64,000 bases of DNA from Pseudorhodobacter aquimaris (GCF_001202025.1 NZ_LGHS01000014.1:49214-113213); one strand, 5' to 3'. Shown: positions 37,158 through 46,786, counted from the stretch's first letter. The notes: generated from the sequence alone by a model not told the origin. A program made the numbers and translations.

Positions 37158-38010
37158 TTATGAAACCCTGCTGAACTTCGATATCCCCGAGGTGCAGCAG
37201 AGCTATGGCCCGATGGAGGTCGCGCGCTATGGGCTGACCGTTGGCATGGGACAGGACCCGATGGACCTGCGCCAGCTTGCCTATGTTGACGGGCTGGCCG
37301 ATGATCGTCGGGTGATGCCGGCCATCGTCAATGTGCTGGGGCATCCGGGGTTCTGGCTGGGCAATCCCGAGACCGGCGTCAATGCCGTCAAACTGGTGCA
37401 TGGCGAACAAGGCATGACCCTGCACAACCCTATCCCGATGGAGGGCAAGATCCGGGGCAAAACCCGAGTGACGGGCCTGATTGATAAGGGGGAGGGCAAG
37501 GGCGCGTTGCTATACAGTGAAAAACAGTTGCATGACGCGGAAACCGGCCTGCATCTTGCGACCTGCCGTAACACGACATTCCTGCGCGCGGATGGCGGTT
37601 TTGGCGGGCCAACGGGGCCGGCCAAGAAACCGCATCAACTGCCCGATACCGCGCCCGACCATGTGTTCGACACCCCGACACGGCCCGAACAGGCGCTGGC
37701 CTACCGTTGGAATGCCGATCCGAACCCGCTGCATCTGGACCCGCGCGTGGCCGCCAAGGCGGGGTTTGAGCGGCCCATTCTGCACGGGCTTTGCAGTTTT
37801 GGCTGTGCCGCCCATGCTTTGCTGGCGGTGTTGTGTGATTATGACGCCAGCCGCTTTGGCGCGATGGATTTGCGCTTTACCGCGCATGTGTTTCCGGGTG
37901 AAACATTACGGACAGAGATTTGGGCAGACGGGTCATTTCGTACCCGCGCTGTGGAACGGGATGTGATCGTCATGGGCAACGGAATTTTCAAGCATAAGGA
38001 GGCCGTATGA
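37147..38010 (+). CDS. MaoC-like (R)-specific enoyl-CoA hydratase (hydratase 2)
   Basis: Double hot-dog hydratase of 287 residues, like the hydratase part of peroxisomal multifunctional enzyme 2. The catalytic motif is YRWNADPNPLHLDPRVAAKAGFERPILHGLC (Asp and His about residues 195-200), and the N-terminal half carries VLGHPGFWL. It makes (R)-3-hydroxyacyl-CoA, the form used by the SDR at 30117-31037. I chose the ATG at 37147, which overlaps the ligase gene by 11 nt. It is followed by an enoyl-CoA hydratase overlapping by 4 nt. Confidence 0.9.
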   Translation: MAIDYETLLNFDIPEVQQSYGPMEVARYGLTVGMGQDPMDLRQLAYVDGLADDRRVMPAIVNVLGHPGFWLGNPETGVNAVKLVHGEQGMTLHNPIPMEGKIRGKTRVTGLIDKGEGKGALLYSEKQLHDAETGLHLATCRNTTFLRADGGFGGPTGPAKKPHQLPDTAPDHVFDTPTRPEQALAYRWNADPNPLHLDPRVAAKAGFERPILHGLCSFGCAAHALLAVLCDYDASRFGAMDLRFTAHVFPGETLRTEIWADGSFRTRAVERDVIVMGNGIFKHKEAV

Positions 38011-38768
38011 GCATCGATGTCGAATACCGGTCCGACGGGCTTTGCGTCATCACGATAAATGAGCCTGCGCGCCGTAACCCCATTGGCCATGCCGCTCGTG
38101 TCGAATTGATCGCCGCATTGTCGCAGGCCGAGGGCGACGATGCCGTGCGGGCGGTCGTTCTGACGGGGGCTGGCGGGAACTTTTCTGCTGGGGGCGATAT
38201 CCGCGATCAGGGCGAACGCAGCGTATCCGAGCACCGCGAACGGTTTTCGCGGATCAAGGATCTGGTGATGCGGATGACGCGCTTTTCCAAACCTTTGGTT
38301 GCGGGGGTTGAGGGCTGGGCCGCGGGGGGCGGCTTTGCCCTCGCGCTTGCCTGCCCGACCATCGTCGCCTCCAAAGAGTCCCGCTTTGTCGCCAGCTTTA
38401 CCAAGATCGGGTTGATACCGGATATGGGCGTGCTGGCGACCATGCCCGCCCGGATCGGCGCCGCACAGACCCGTCGGCTGCTTTTGACCAACCGTGTCAT
38501 TGATGCGCCGGAAGCCCTGACCTTGGGCGCGGTGGATGAGCTGGCCGAGGCGGGGGATGTGCTGCGCCGTGCCTGTGAGGTCGCGTTGCAAGAGGCCGAG
38601 GGCGCGCCCCTGCCACGACAGTTCATCGTGGATTGGTTCGCGCGGGATGTGGCCGCGGCGCTGGATTACGAACAGTCGATTCAACCGGCCCTGCTCAACA
38701 GTGCGGATTCTGCCGAAGGGCGCGCGGCCTTTGCGGAGAAAAGACCTCCGCAGTTTCGCGGATGCTGA
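38007..38768 (+). CDS. Enoyl-CoA hydratase/isomerase (crotonase family)
   Basis: Crotonase-fold enzyme of 253 residues. The oxyanion-hole parts are LTGAGGNFSAGGDIRD and GVEGWAAGGGFALALAC, and the region where catalytic glutamates sit reads FTKIGLIPDMGVLATMPARIG, with Asp instead of the second Glu. This resembles members acting as isomerases, hydratases or ring/side-chain hydrolases in aromatic-acid pathways, and is not diagnostic. Presence of both an (R)-type MaoC hydratase and this enzyme suggests two different substrates in the pathway. Confidence 0.88.
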   Translation: MSIDVEYRSDGLCVITINEPARRNPIGHAARVELIAALSQAEGDDAVRAVVLTGAGGNFSAGGDIRDQGERSVSEHRERFSRIKDLVMRMTRFSKPLVAGVEGWAAGGGFALALACPTIVASKESRFVASFTKIGLIPDMGVLATMPARIGAAQTRRLLLTNRVIDAPEALTLGAVDELAEAGDVLRRACEVALQEAEGAPLPRQFIVDWFARDVAAALDYEQSIQPALLNSADSAEGRAAFAEKRPPQFRGC

Positions 38769-40209
38769 ACAGGGGGGGGCAGGTGCCCTCCGCGCCGATT
38801 TTATCGCTTGGCTGCGATCTGCGGCGGGCCTTGATGTTGGGGGTGATGATCGCGGCCGTGGTGCAGATTTTCGCGCCCTCGCATCTGGTGATCGGCCTTG
38901 GCACGGGGATGTTGGTCGGGTTTCTGGCGCTGTCGTGCAAGATGTTCGGCATTGGCACTTGGGTGCCGGTGCTGCTCTCGCTGGGGGCGGCGGTATTGGC
39001 AATGGTGCAGCATGTCCCGGCGGATGTCATATGGCGCGGGCTGGACCGGATGCTGTTTCTGGCGGCCTTGATTGCGATGCTGGCGACCTTGCGATCCGCG
39101 GCGGCATTGGCGCCCGAGGTGCGGCTGGCGGGGGCGCTGGTGACCAATCAACCCGCCTCACGCCGCTATCTGTCCATGACCTTTGGCGGCCATCTTTTCG
39201 GGGTGTTGGTCAATTTTGGCGGTTTGGCGCTCTTGCTGGATATTGCGAAACAGTCGATGGACCGCGAAGGCACCACTCAATTACCCGCCGAGGTTCAAGA
39301 GGCCCGTTTGCGCCGGATGACCCTTGCCGTGATACGCGGGTTTTCAATGATTGCGCTTTGGTCGCCGTTCGGATTTGCCACAAATGCGATCCTGCTGACG
39401 TTGCCGGGGATTTCCTATGTAGAATTCGGGCCGATAGGGTTTGCGATGTCATTCGTGCTGACCGCGATTGGCTGGGCCTGGGATACCTATGAGGGCCGAC
39501 GGTTCCGCGGTCGCGGATTGCTGACCGCTACGCCGCCGCCCAAAAGCGGCTTGGCGGTGGCGTTGCTGCTTGGGCATGTGTTGGCGTTGGGGGCGGGGGT
39601 GTTTGTCCTCCATGGGATGACCTCGCTCAGCTTTCAGCAAGGGTTGATCGTGATTGTGCCCTGCTATGCCGTGCTTTGGGCCGGGGCGGCGATGCGCCAC
39701 GACACGCGCGGCGTCTTGGGCGGCATCGGCAAGGTCGCACAGACAAGCTGCTGCGGCTGGCGAATATGGGGCCAGAGGTCGGTGTCTTTGCCTCGGCCGG
39801 GTTTTTGGCCGTGGTGCTTTTGGCGCTGATCCCGATGGACGCCCTGCGAGAGGTGATCGCCCATTGGGGTCTGTCCGCCTTCTCCTATGCCTTTGGCCTT
39901 ACGTTTTCGATATTCATACTGGCGCTTGTCGGGGTGAATCCGATTATTACGGCCTCGGTTCTGGGGGCGATTGCGGCCCAGCTGGCGGTGCCGGGTCTTA
40001 GCAATGTCGCCATCGCCCTGTCGATTATCGGGGGCTGGACCGCCGTGATGGGGCTTTCGCCCTTTATCACCACGCTGGCGATTTCCGCCGCGATCATTGA
40101 CCGGCGGGCCGAAGTGATCGGCCCTGTTTGGAACGGACCTTATTCCATCCTTATTCTGATGATCTGGTCAGCCTTTTTATGGGCGCTGATACATTTCGGA
40201 TGGGTCTAG
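38762..40209 (+). pseudogene. Multi-helix permease-like membrane protein with a frameshift, family not recognised
   Basis: Starting at 38762 (ATG within the enoyl-CoA hydratase stop, next to a run of eight G), the frame reads a highly hydrophobic protein with about seven helices through GRGLLTATPPPKSGLAVALLL and then loses coding character after GIGKVAQ. Insertion of one base at about 39742 restores DKLLRLANMGPEVGVFASAGFLAVVLL and a further four helices to 40209. The corrected length is about 482 residues, with about eleven helices. The GGLALLLDIAK and WSPFGFATNAI segments recall ion-transporter-superfamily permeases, but I do not recognise a family. Error versus true mutation is open. Confidence 0.7.
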
Positions 40210-41129
40210 AGCGTTGTGCCCGGCCATTCGCCGGCGGTCACCATCTGGTGGACCTCGGCGGTGATGAACTCGGCGATGCTGGTGGTCAGCCGGGAACTTG
40301 GCCGGTTGAGCGGTGACATCAGCACCAGGGTGCGATCGATCGGGCTGCGTTCAATCGGGCGGGCGACCAGCTTTTTGTCGCGCACCTGTTGCAGCACACT
40401 GACAAGCGGCAGGATCGTACCACCCAGCCCGCGCTCGACAAAGGCCAGCATGGTCGTCAGGATATCCACATCCAGAACCACATCAAGGGCAAGGTTTTCC
40501 CGCGCGGCAATCGCTTCGATCCGCGCGCGCAGGCCATGTTCGGGGTTGGGCAGGATCAAGGGCTGCTGCAGGGCCGTATGGGCGTCAATCGGGACACCGT
40601 CCTGCGTTCCCTCTGCCGCTGATTGGATATAGAAAAGTTTCTCGATAAGAATGGGCTGCGCCTTGATCAGGTTGGATTGCTGCCCCTCATAGGCAACCCC
40701 CAGATCAATCTTGCCGCGTTGGAGCCAGTCTTGCACATGGCCGCTGAAACCCGAAATAATCCGCAGTTTGACGTTCGGATAGATCTGCATCACCCGCTCG
40801 ATCAAATGTGTGGCGAGGATTTCAGAAACGGTCGGCGGCAGGCCCAGCCTGACCATCCCCGACAGCGGCGCGCGATGCCCCGAGATGTCATTGGCCAGAT
40901 CCTGAACATCTTCCAGAATGGTTTGCGCCCGTCGCGCCAGCCGGATCCCCTCTTCTGTTGGCATGACCCCGCGCCCATGCCTGCGCAGCAGGGCGACATT
41001 CAGCTCTTCTTCCAGCGCCTTTACCTGTCGGCTCAGCGCGGGCTGTGCGATGTTCAGATGATCCGCAGCGGCGGTAATGCTGCTGAGTTCAACCACCTGG
41101 ATAAAGTTTCGGAGCTGACGGAAATCCAT
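40206..41129 (-). CDS. LysR family transcriptional regulator
   Basis: Full-length LysR regulator of 307 residues. The N-terminal helix-turn-helix is MDFRQLRNFIQVVELSSITAAADHLNIAQPALSRQVKALEEEL, followed by VALLRRHGRGVMPTEEG and a periplasmic-binding-like effector domain (SGMVRLGLPPTVSEIL, LGVAYEG, VERGLGGTILP). The LRRHGRGV motif is typical of the Nac/cynR-like group for organic acids. It is divergent from the TAXI TRAP genes, which it probably controls. Its stop overlaps the stop of the upstream plus-strand permease tail to tail. Confidence 0.94.
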   Translation of the reverse strand: MDFRQLRNFIQVVELSSITAAADHLNIAQPALSRQVKALEEELNVALLRRHGRGVMPTEEGIRLARRAQTILEDVQDLANDISGHRAPLSGMVRLGLPPTVSEILATHLIERVMQIYPNVKLRIISGFSGHVQDWLQRGKIDLGVAYEGQQSNLIKAQPILIEKLFYIQSAAEGTQDGVPIDAHTALQQPLILPNPEHGLRARIEAIAARENLALDVVLDVDILTTMLAFVERGLGGTILPLVSVLQQVRDKKLVARPIERSPIDRTLVLMSPLNRPSSRLTTSIAEFITAEVHQMVTAGEWPGTTL

Positions 41130-41149
41130 TCATGCCTCATGCGTATCTC

Positions 41150-41159
41150 TGATATATCA
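41150..41159. promoter_or_regulatory. Palindrome in the LysR/TAXI divergent promoter
   Basis: The 184-nt gap between the LysR gene and the TAXI binding protein contains the perfect palindrome TGATATATCA, 21 nt from the LysR start, inside a wider near-symmetric ATGC...GCAT frame (41139-41167). LysR proteins often bind such a site near their own promoter. The rest of the gap (41180-41313) contains no gene that I can see. Confidence 0.4.
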
Positions 41160-41313
41160 ATAATGCATTTGAAACATGGCTTCCAGTCCTTATGGTCAAA
41201 TCAGGAGCGGCACAGCACCGTCCGGCGTGCCGCCCCCCAAAGGGGTCATGCCGGATAAAAGCCGATGGAGGATCGGTGAGGCGCTTTGTCTGGAATCAAC
41301 AGGGAAAAATAAC

Positions 41314-42450
41314 ATGAAAACGACGTTTCGACTCGGGCTGGCTGCGACCGGCTTTCTGGCGGCATCGATGATGGCCCCGGCCGCAATGGCACAAGAAATG
41401 CCGGACACAATGGTCTGGACATCTTATGATGTCGGCTCGGCCGGCTATGCCGAGGCCTCGGCCATTGCCGATGCCTTTGGCAAGAAATTCGGCACCCGCG
41501 TGCGGATCCAACCCTCGGGCAGCGGCATCGGCCGTTTGCAACCCTTGTTGCAGGGCCGCGCCGATTACGCATTCCTTGCGACCGAGGCGTTTTTCGTGGC
41601 CGAGGGTGCGTTTGATTTCGCCACCCCCGATTGGGGCCCTACTGAGCTGCGCGCCGTCGCGGGGCGTCCGGCAGGTATCACGTTGATCACGGCAGAGGAT
41701 GCAGGCATCAGGACCGTTGCCGACGCGCGCGGCAAGCGGATCGCCTTTGTGGCCGGCAACCCGTCGGTGAATGTCAAATGTGAGGCGATTCTGGCCTTTG
41801 GCGGGCTGAAGCTGGACGATGTGGAGGTGATCACCTTCCCGACCTATGCCTCGGCCATGGCATCGATGACGCGCAACGAATCGGATGCGACCTGCACCAC
41901 CCCCACCACCAGCCAGCTTTATGAGCTTGCCGAAAGCCCGCGCGGCATTTTCTATGTCCCGCTAGAGGCAGATAACGCCGACGGGTGGGAGGGTCTTCTT
42001 AAGGTGCTGCCGATCATGGGCCCCTCGGATGAAGATGTCGCCGCCGGTTTGCCCGAGGGCGAAATCGCCAAGATGGCCGCTTATCGCTATCCGGTCATTA
42101 CCACCACCGCCGGAAAATCCGCAGATGAGGTTTACGCCTTCATCAAGGCGCTGGATGAAACCTACGACCTTTACAAGGACGGCACGGCCACGATGAAGCG
42201 CTGGACGCTGGAACAATCGGGCAAGCCTGCGATTGACGTTCCCTTCCACGAAGGGGCGATCCGCTATCTCAAGGAAAAGGGTATCTGGACCGCCGAGGAT
42301 GACGCCTGGAACGCCAAGCGCACCGCGCGCATGGATGCGCTGCTGGCCGCCTGGGCCGAATTCAAGCCCGCCAATGAGGGCCTGTCCGAAGAGGCATTCT
42401 CCGACGCCTGGATGGCACACCGCGCCGAGGTGGTCGCCGCGCTGAACTGA
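41314..42450 (+). CDS. TAXI family TRAP transporter substrate-binding protein
   Basis: Periplasmic binding protein of 378 residues for a TAXI-type TRAP system. The start at 41314 gives a signal peptide ending in APAAMAQ. Family features are WTSYDVGSAGYAEASAIADAFGKKFGTRVRIQPSGSGIGRLQPLLQGRADYAFL, which is the ligand-binding first lobe, and a long C-terminal helical part. It is the first gene of the LysR-controlled unit and is followed by a strong hairpin before the permease. TAXI systems take up various organic acids; the substrate here is probably the one degraded by the island. Confidence 0.92.
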   Translation: MKTTFRLGLAATGFLAASMMAPAAMAQEMPDTMVWTSYDVGSAGYAEASAIADAFGKKFGTRVRIQPSGSGIGRLQPLLQGRADYAFLATEAFFVAEGAFDFATPDWGPTELRAVAGRPAGITLITAEDAGIRTVADARGKRIAFVAGNPSVNVKCEAILAFGGLKLDDVEVITFPTYASAMASMTRNESDATCTTPTTSQLYELAESPRGIFYVPLEADNADGWEGLLKVLPIMGPSDEDVAAGLPEGEIAKMAAYRYPVITTTAGKSADEVYAFIKALDETYDLYKDGTATMKRWTLEQSGKPAIDVPFHEGAIRYLKEKGIWTAEDDAWNAKRTARMDALLAAWAEFKPANEGLSEEAFSDAWMAHRAEVVAALN

Positions 42451-42468
42451 TCCGCAGCGCGCTCTTTT

Positions 42469-42495
42469 CCCCCGGCGGGTTATCATCGCCGGGGG
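42469..42495 (+). terminator. Intercistronic hairpin after the TAXI binding-protein gene
   Basis: A perfect 9-bp GC-rich stem, CCCCCGGCG (42469-42477) and CGCCGGGGG (42487-42495), with a 9-nt loop lies in the 72-nt gap between the binding protein and the fused permease. No T-tract follows, so it probably protects the 3' end of the upstream message or attenuates. Confidence 0.6.
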
Positions 42496-42522
42496 TATTC
42501 CAGGTAATGTCAGGATAAGATT

Positions 42523-44451
42523 ATGGTTTCGACAAAAGACGCCGTTGCCGAAACGGTACCCCCCCAGCGTCCACGGCAACATGTGGTGCAGATCCTCACG
42601 ATGATCCTTGGCACGATCGGCGTCATCATGGCCATCAACCAACAGTTTTTATTGGGGATTTTCGGGTTTCAGCCTTTGGGCAATGCCTATCTCTATTATC
42701 TGATCGGGATATTTCTGGCCATCGCTTTCCTGACATTACCGTTTAGCATCATGCACCCCGAGCGGCTGTTTTGGCTCAACCCTGTTTTGGCGGTTGCGGC
42801 CTTGACCAGCGCAGGCTGGCTTGGGTTTCACGGGCTGGATATCTTGCAGCGGGGCTGGGAATATGACGCGCCGTTGGTGGCCGATATCATGGCCTCAATC
42901 CTGTTGTTTCTGGTGCTCGAAGGGGTGCGGCGCGCGGGGGGGACGGTCTTGCTGTTCACCGCGTTGCTCTTTGGCTCCTATCCGCTTTGGGCTGACAGTA
43001 TGCCCGGCTTTTTGTGGGGGACGGAATATTCGCTGATGGGCACGGTGCGCGCGCATGTTCTGGGCGTAGAATCGGTGATAGGCATTCCGATGCAGGTCGT
43101 GGCCGAGCTGGTCATCGGCTTTGTCATTTTCGGCTCGGTGCTGGTCATCACCAAGGGCAGCGACTTTTTCATGGAGCTGGCCTCGGCGCTTTTGGGTCAC
43201 ACCCGCGGCGGGCCGGCCAAGGTTGCAGTGCTTGGATCTGGCATCCTCGGGTCGCTTTCGGGCAGTGTGATTTCCAATATCCTGACGTCGGGGCCGTTCT
43301 CCATCCCGACGATGCGGCGCGTGGGGTATCCTGCGCATTACGCCGCCGCCGTTGAGGCCTGCGCCTCAACCGGGGCCACCTTGATGCCGCCGGTGATGGG
43401 GACGGTTGCCTTTGTGATGGCGTCATTCCTTGGCGTGCAATATTCGAGCATCGTGATCGCGGCCCTTATTCCGGCGATCCTGTTCTATGTCGCCCTGCTG
43501 TTTCAGGTGGATATGTATGCCGCCCGGCGCGGTCTTGCGGGCCTGCCCCGCAGCGAGATCCCGCCGGTCTGGCCGGTGCTGAAATCCGGCTGGCCCTATC
43601 TCCTTAGCCTTGCGGTGCTGATCTATGTCTTGATGATCATGCGGATGGAGGCACGCGCGCCTTACTACGCCTCGGTGGTGATGTTGGTCGCGACCTCTTT
43701 TCGCAAGGAAACCCGCCTGACGGTGAACCGTGTCCTGGAGCTGGTGCAGGACACCTCGCGCAATATCGCGGGTCTTGTGGCGGTGCTGGCGGGGATCGGG
43801 CTGGTGGTGGGCGGGCTGTCCTATACCGGTGTTGCGGGGGCGTTTTCGCGTGAATTGCTGCTTTATGCCAATGGCAATACCGCGCTGATGTTGATCGCGG
43901 GCGCGGTGACAAGCTTTGTGCTGGGCATGGGGATGACCGTGACGGCCTGCTATATCTTTTTGTCGATCCTCTTGGCGCCGGCATTGGTACAGGCCGGTCT
44001 GCATCCGATCGCAAGCCATCTGTTCATCCTCTATTGGGGGATGCTGTCGTACATCACGCCGCCGGTGGCGCTGGCCGCGATTACCGCCGCCAGTGTGGCC
44101 GGATCGCGCCCGATGCAGACCGGATTTTACGCGATGCGTCTGGGGATGCCGCTGTTCGTGCTGCCGTTCATCTTTGTCTATGATCCGGCGCTGATCATGG
44201 AGGGCACAGCCTTGCAGATCATCGAGCGCGTCGGCCTGACGCTGGTGGCGATCTGGGCGATCACCTCGGCCTTTGAAAGCTGGATCTACAAGGTGGGCCG
44301 GATCGGCACGATCAGCCGGATTGCGGTGGCGGTCGGTGGCGTTTTGATCTTGTTCCCCGACCTGCCGACCAGCCTGCTTGGGGGTGCGGTTCTGATTGCA
44401 ACCATCGGGATCAATTTGAAATTCAGACGGCAACCCGCCGTGAAAACGTGA
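42523..44451 (+). CDS. Fused TRAP permease (4TM/12TM, TAXI type)
   Basis: Membrane protein of 642 residues in which the small (DctQ-like) and large (DctM-like) subunits are fused, as usual for TAXI TRAP systems. An N-terminal block of four helices (to about residue 160) is followed by the DctM-like part with GHTRGGPAKVAVLGSGILGSLSGSVISNILTSG, TGATLMPPVMGTVAFVMASFLGV and LSYITPPVALAAITAASVAGS, and extra helices at the C terminus. It follows the binding protein and precedes the AB CoA-transferase by 9 nt, linking uptake to CoA activation. Confidence 0.94.
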   Translation: MVSTKDAVAETVPPQRPRQHVVQILTMILGTIGVIMAINQQFLLGIFGFQPLGNAYLYYLIGIFLAIAFLTLPFSIMHPERLFWLNPVLAVAALTSAGWLGFHGLDILQRGWEYDAPLVADIMASILLFLVLEGVRRAGGTVLLFTALLFGSYPLWADSMPGFLWGTEYSLMGTVRAHVLGVESVIGIPMQVVAELVIGFVIFGSVLVITKGSDFFMELASALLGHTRGGPAKVAVLGSGILGSLSGSVISNILTSGPFSIPTMRRVGYPAHYAAAVEACASTGATLMPPVMGTVAFVMASFLGVQYSSIVIAALIPAILFYVALLFQVDMYAARRGLAGLPRSEIPPVWPVLKSGWPYLLSLAVLIYVLMIMRMEARAPYYASVVMLVATSFRKETRLTVNRVLELVQDTSRNIAGLVAVLAGIGLVVGGLSYTGVAGAFSRELLLYANGNTALMLIAGAVTSFVLGMGMTVTACYIFLSILLAPALVQAGLHPIASHLFILYWGMLSYITPPVALAAITAASVAGSRPMQTGFYAMRLGMPLFVLPFIFVYDPALIMEGTALQIIERVGLTLVAIWAITSAFESWIYKVGRIGTISRIAVAVGGVLILFPDLPTSLLGGAVLIATIGINLKFRRQPAVKT

Positions 44452-44460
44452 GGCAGCTTT

Positions 44461-45126
44461 ATGGATAAGACAGTAGCGGATCTGGCGCGCGCGGTCGCGC
44501 CGATCACAGATGGCGCATCGATCATGATTGGCGGGTTCGGATCATCGGGCATCCCCTTCGGGCTGATCGATGCCCTTTGCGCACAAGGCACAACCGGCCT
44601 GACGGTGATTTCCAACAACGCAGGCGCGGGGGAGACGGGCATCGCCACATTGCTCAAGGCGGGGCGGGTGGCCAAGGTGATTTGCTCTTATCCGCGCACG
44701 CCCGGGTCAATCTGGTTTGAGCGCCGCTATGAGGCGGGCGAGGTCGCGCTGGAGGTGGTCCCTCAAGGCACATTGGCCGAACGGATCCGCGCGGCGGGCG
44801 CGGGGCTGGGCGGTTTCCTGACCCCGACCGCCTATGGCACCCGTCTGGCCGAGGGTAAGGAGACCCGTGTCATCGACGGGCGCGGCTATGTGCTGGAGGC
44901 CCCGCTGCATGCCGATTTCGCCTTGGTCCGTGCCGCGCGTGGCGACCGCTACGGCAACCTCAGCTATCACGCGACGGCCCGCAATTTTAACCCGGTGATG
45001 GCCATGGGCGCAGCCCACACCATCGCAGAGGTTCGGCATCTGGCATCGGAACCGCTGGACCCGGAAACGGTGATAACACCGGGAATCTTTGTCCAAAGCG
45101 TTGTGGAATACGGGGTACGGCCATGA
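44461..45126 (+). CDS. 3-oxoacid CoA-transferase family, subunit A
   Basis: Alpha subunit of a class I CoA-transferase, 221 residues. The glycine-rich CoA site is MIGGFGSSGIPFGLIDAL near the N terminus, followed by TVISNNAGAGETG and the LTPTAYGT and FALVRAARGDRYGNLSYHATARNFNPVMA motifs. The best-known relatives transfer CoA from succinyl-CoA to acetoacetate or 3-oxoadipate. The stop overlaps the start of subunit B by 4 nt. Given the context, it probably activates the acid imported by the adjacent TAXI system or a later 3-oxo intermediate. Confidence 0.92.
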   Translation: MDKTVADLARAVAPITDGASIMIGGFGSSGIPFGLIDALCAQGTTGLTVISNNAGAGETGIATLLKAGRVAKVICSYPRTPGSIWFERRYEAGEVALEVVPQGTLAERIRAAGAGLGGFLTPTAYGTRLAEGKETRVIDGRGYVLEAPLHADFALVRAARGDRYGNLSYHATARNFNPVMAMGAAHTIAEVRHLASEPLDPETVITPGIFVQSVVEYGVRP

Positions 45127-45758
45127 AATCACTTAGCGATAGCGCATTGGCGGCACGGGTTGCGCAGGACATTCCTGACGGGTCCTATGTCAACCTTGGG
45201 ATTGGCAAGCCGACACATGTCTCCGCACATCTGCCCGAGGGGCGCGAGGTGCTTTACCAATCCGAGAACGGCCTTTTGGGCGTTGGTCCCGTGCCACCGA
45301 CAGGTGCCGAGGACCCCGAGCTGATCGATGCCAGCAAACGTTTTGTCACCCCCGCGACAGGGGCCGCCTATTTCGATCAGACCGATAGCTTTGCGATGAT
45401 GCGCGGCGGGCATATCGATATCGCGGTTCTGGGCGCCTATCAGGTGGCCGAAAATGGCGATCTGGCAAATTGGGCCACGCTGGATGAAAAATACCCCCCC
45501 GCGGTTGGCGGTGCGATGGATCTTGTGGTTGGCGTTCCGACAATTCTGGTGATGATGCGCCATGTCAACCGTGACGGCAGCCCGAAGCTGTTGAAAACCT
45601 GTAGCTTTCCATTGACAGGTCTAGGGGTGGTCAGCCGTGTCTATACCGATCTGGCGGTGCTGGACGTCACGCCCGCGGGCTTTCGTCTGGTTGAACTTGC
45701 ACCCGGCAACAGCCTCGATGCGGTTCAAGCCCTGACCGAAGCCACAATCCTGACCTGA
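45123..45758 (+). CDS. 3-oxoacid CoA-transferase family, subunit B
   Basis: Beta subunit of the class I CoA-transferase, 211 residues. The catalytic glutamate that forms the glutamyl-CoA intermediate is Glu48 in YQSENGLLGVGP, and GIGKPTHVSAHLP precedes it. The C-terminal part AVGGAMDLVVG and GVVSRVYTDLAVLDVTPAGF is typical of PcaJ/ScoB/AtoA-type proteins. It forms a heterotetramer with subunit A. Exact donor and acceptor cannot be assigned from sequence. Confidence 0.93.
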   Translation: MKSLSDSALAARVAQDIPDGSYVNLGIGKPTHVSAHLPEGREVLYQSENGLLGVGPVPPTGAEDPELIDASKRFVTPATGAAYFDQTDSFAMMRGGHIDIAVLGAYQVAENGDLANWATLDEKYPPAVGGAMDLVVGVPTILVMMRHVNRDGSPKLLKTCSFPLTGLGVVSRVYTDLAVLDVTPAGFRLVELAPGNSLDAVQALTEATILT

Positions 45759-45790
45759 AAAAGCAGCCTTTGACCATAGGGAGAAACAGG

Positions 45791-46774
45791 ATGACGCAAG
45801 GCCCGACAGAGGTTCTGAAGGCCGGATTGGAATTGCCCCTGATCGGCGCGCCGATGTTTTTGGCCTCGGGGGTGGATCTGGTGGTGGCGCAATGCTGCGC
45901 GGGGGTTATCGGCACTTTTCCCGCGCTGAATGCCCGCCCCGCAGCCGAGCTGGACAACTGGCTGGTCCAGATTGAGGCACGGCTGGAGGCATATCGCCAG
46001 ACCACAGGGAAAACCCCGGCGGCCTATGGCGTGAACCTGATCGTGAACGATTATAACGAACGGCTGGAGCAGGATCTGGCGACATTGGTGCGCCATAAGG
46101 TGCCCTTGGTGATCACCTCGCTTTCGGCGCCCGATAAGGTGGTTGAGGCGGTGCATAGCTATGGCGGATTGGTGTTTCATGATGTGGTCAAGGCCCGCCA
46201 TGCCCGCCGCGCGGTGGCCGCAGGTGTTGACGGGTTGATCCTTGTGGCCGCCGGTGCGGGGGGGCACGCAGGCACCCTTAGCCCCTTTGCGCTGATTGAA
46301 GAAGTGCGCGCCTTTTACGACGGCCCGCTTGTGCTGTCGGGGGCGATTGCCAACGGGCGTGCGGTGCTGGCGGCCGAGGCCTTGGGCTGTGATTTCGCCT
46401 ATGCGGGCACGGTTTTCATCCCGACCGAGGAATCCACGGCCCCGCTTGCGCATAAGGAAATGATCATCGCGGCGGCCGCTGACGGGATCATGTACACGCC
46501 GATGTTTTCCGGCACCCCCGCCAATTATCTGATCCCCAGCATAGAGGCCGCTGGCGTCGATATTGACGCCGCACAGCAAGCCTTGCCCCAAAAGATGCGC
46601 GCCAAGACCGATTCAAACCGCCCCAAAGCGTGGAAAGATGTCTGGAGCGCGGGCCAATCCGTCGGTCAATCACAACATCTTAGCCCTGCCGCCGAGGTGG
46701 TCGCGCGCATGGTGGCCGAATATCGCGCGGCCCGATCGGCGCTTTGCGATACTGCCAGCCGCATTAACAAATAG
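45791..46774 (+). CDS. Nitronate monooxygenase / 2-nitropropane dioxygenase-like FMN enzyme
   Basis: FMN-dependent TIM-barrel enzyme of 327 residues. I chose the ATG at 45791, preceded by GGGAGAAACAGG. Motifs: LPLIGAPMFLASGVDLVVAQCCAGVIG at the start, LILVAAGAGGHAGTLSPFALI (phosphate and flavin binding) and LSGAIANGRAVLAAEALGCDFAYAGTVF. This family includes true nitronate oxidases and poorly understood enoyl-reductase-like or quinone-reducing members. The context of acyl-CoA genes is common for the latter, and its role in the pathway is unknown. Confidence 0.85.
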   Translation: MTQGPTEVLKAGLELPLIGAPMFLASGVDLVVAQCCAGVIGTFPALNARPAAELDNWLVQIEARLEAYRQTTGKTPAAYGVNLIVNDYNERLEQDLATLVRHKVPLVITSLSAPDKVVEAVHSYGGLVFHDVVKARHARRAVAAGVDGLILVAAGAGGHAGTLSPFALIEEVRAFYDGPLVLSGAIANGRAVLAAEALGCDFAYAGTVFIPTEESTAPLAHKEMIIAAAADGIMYTPMFSGTPANYLIPSIEAAGVDIDAAQQALPQKMRAKTDSNRPKAWKDVWSAGQSVGQSQHLSPAAEVVARMVAEYRAARSALCDTASRINK

Positions 46775-46786
46775 AGGAACGCCCCA

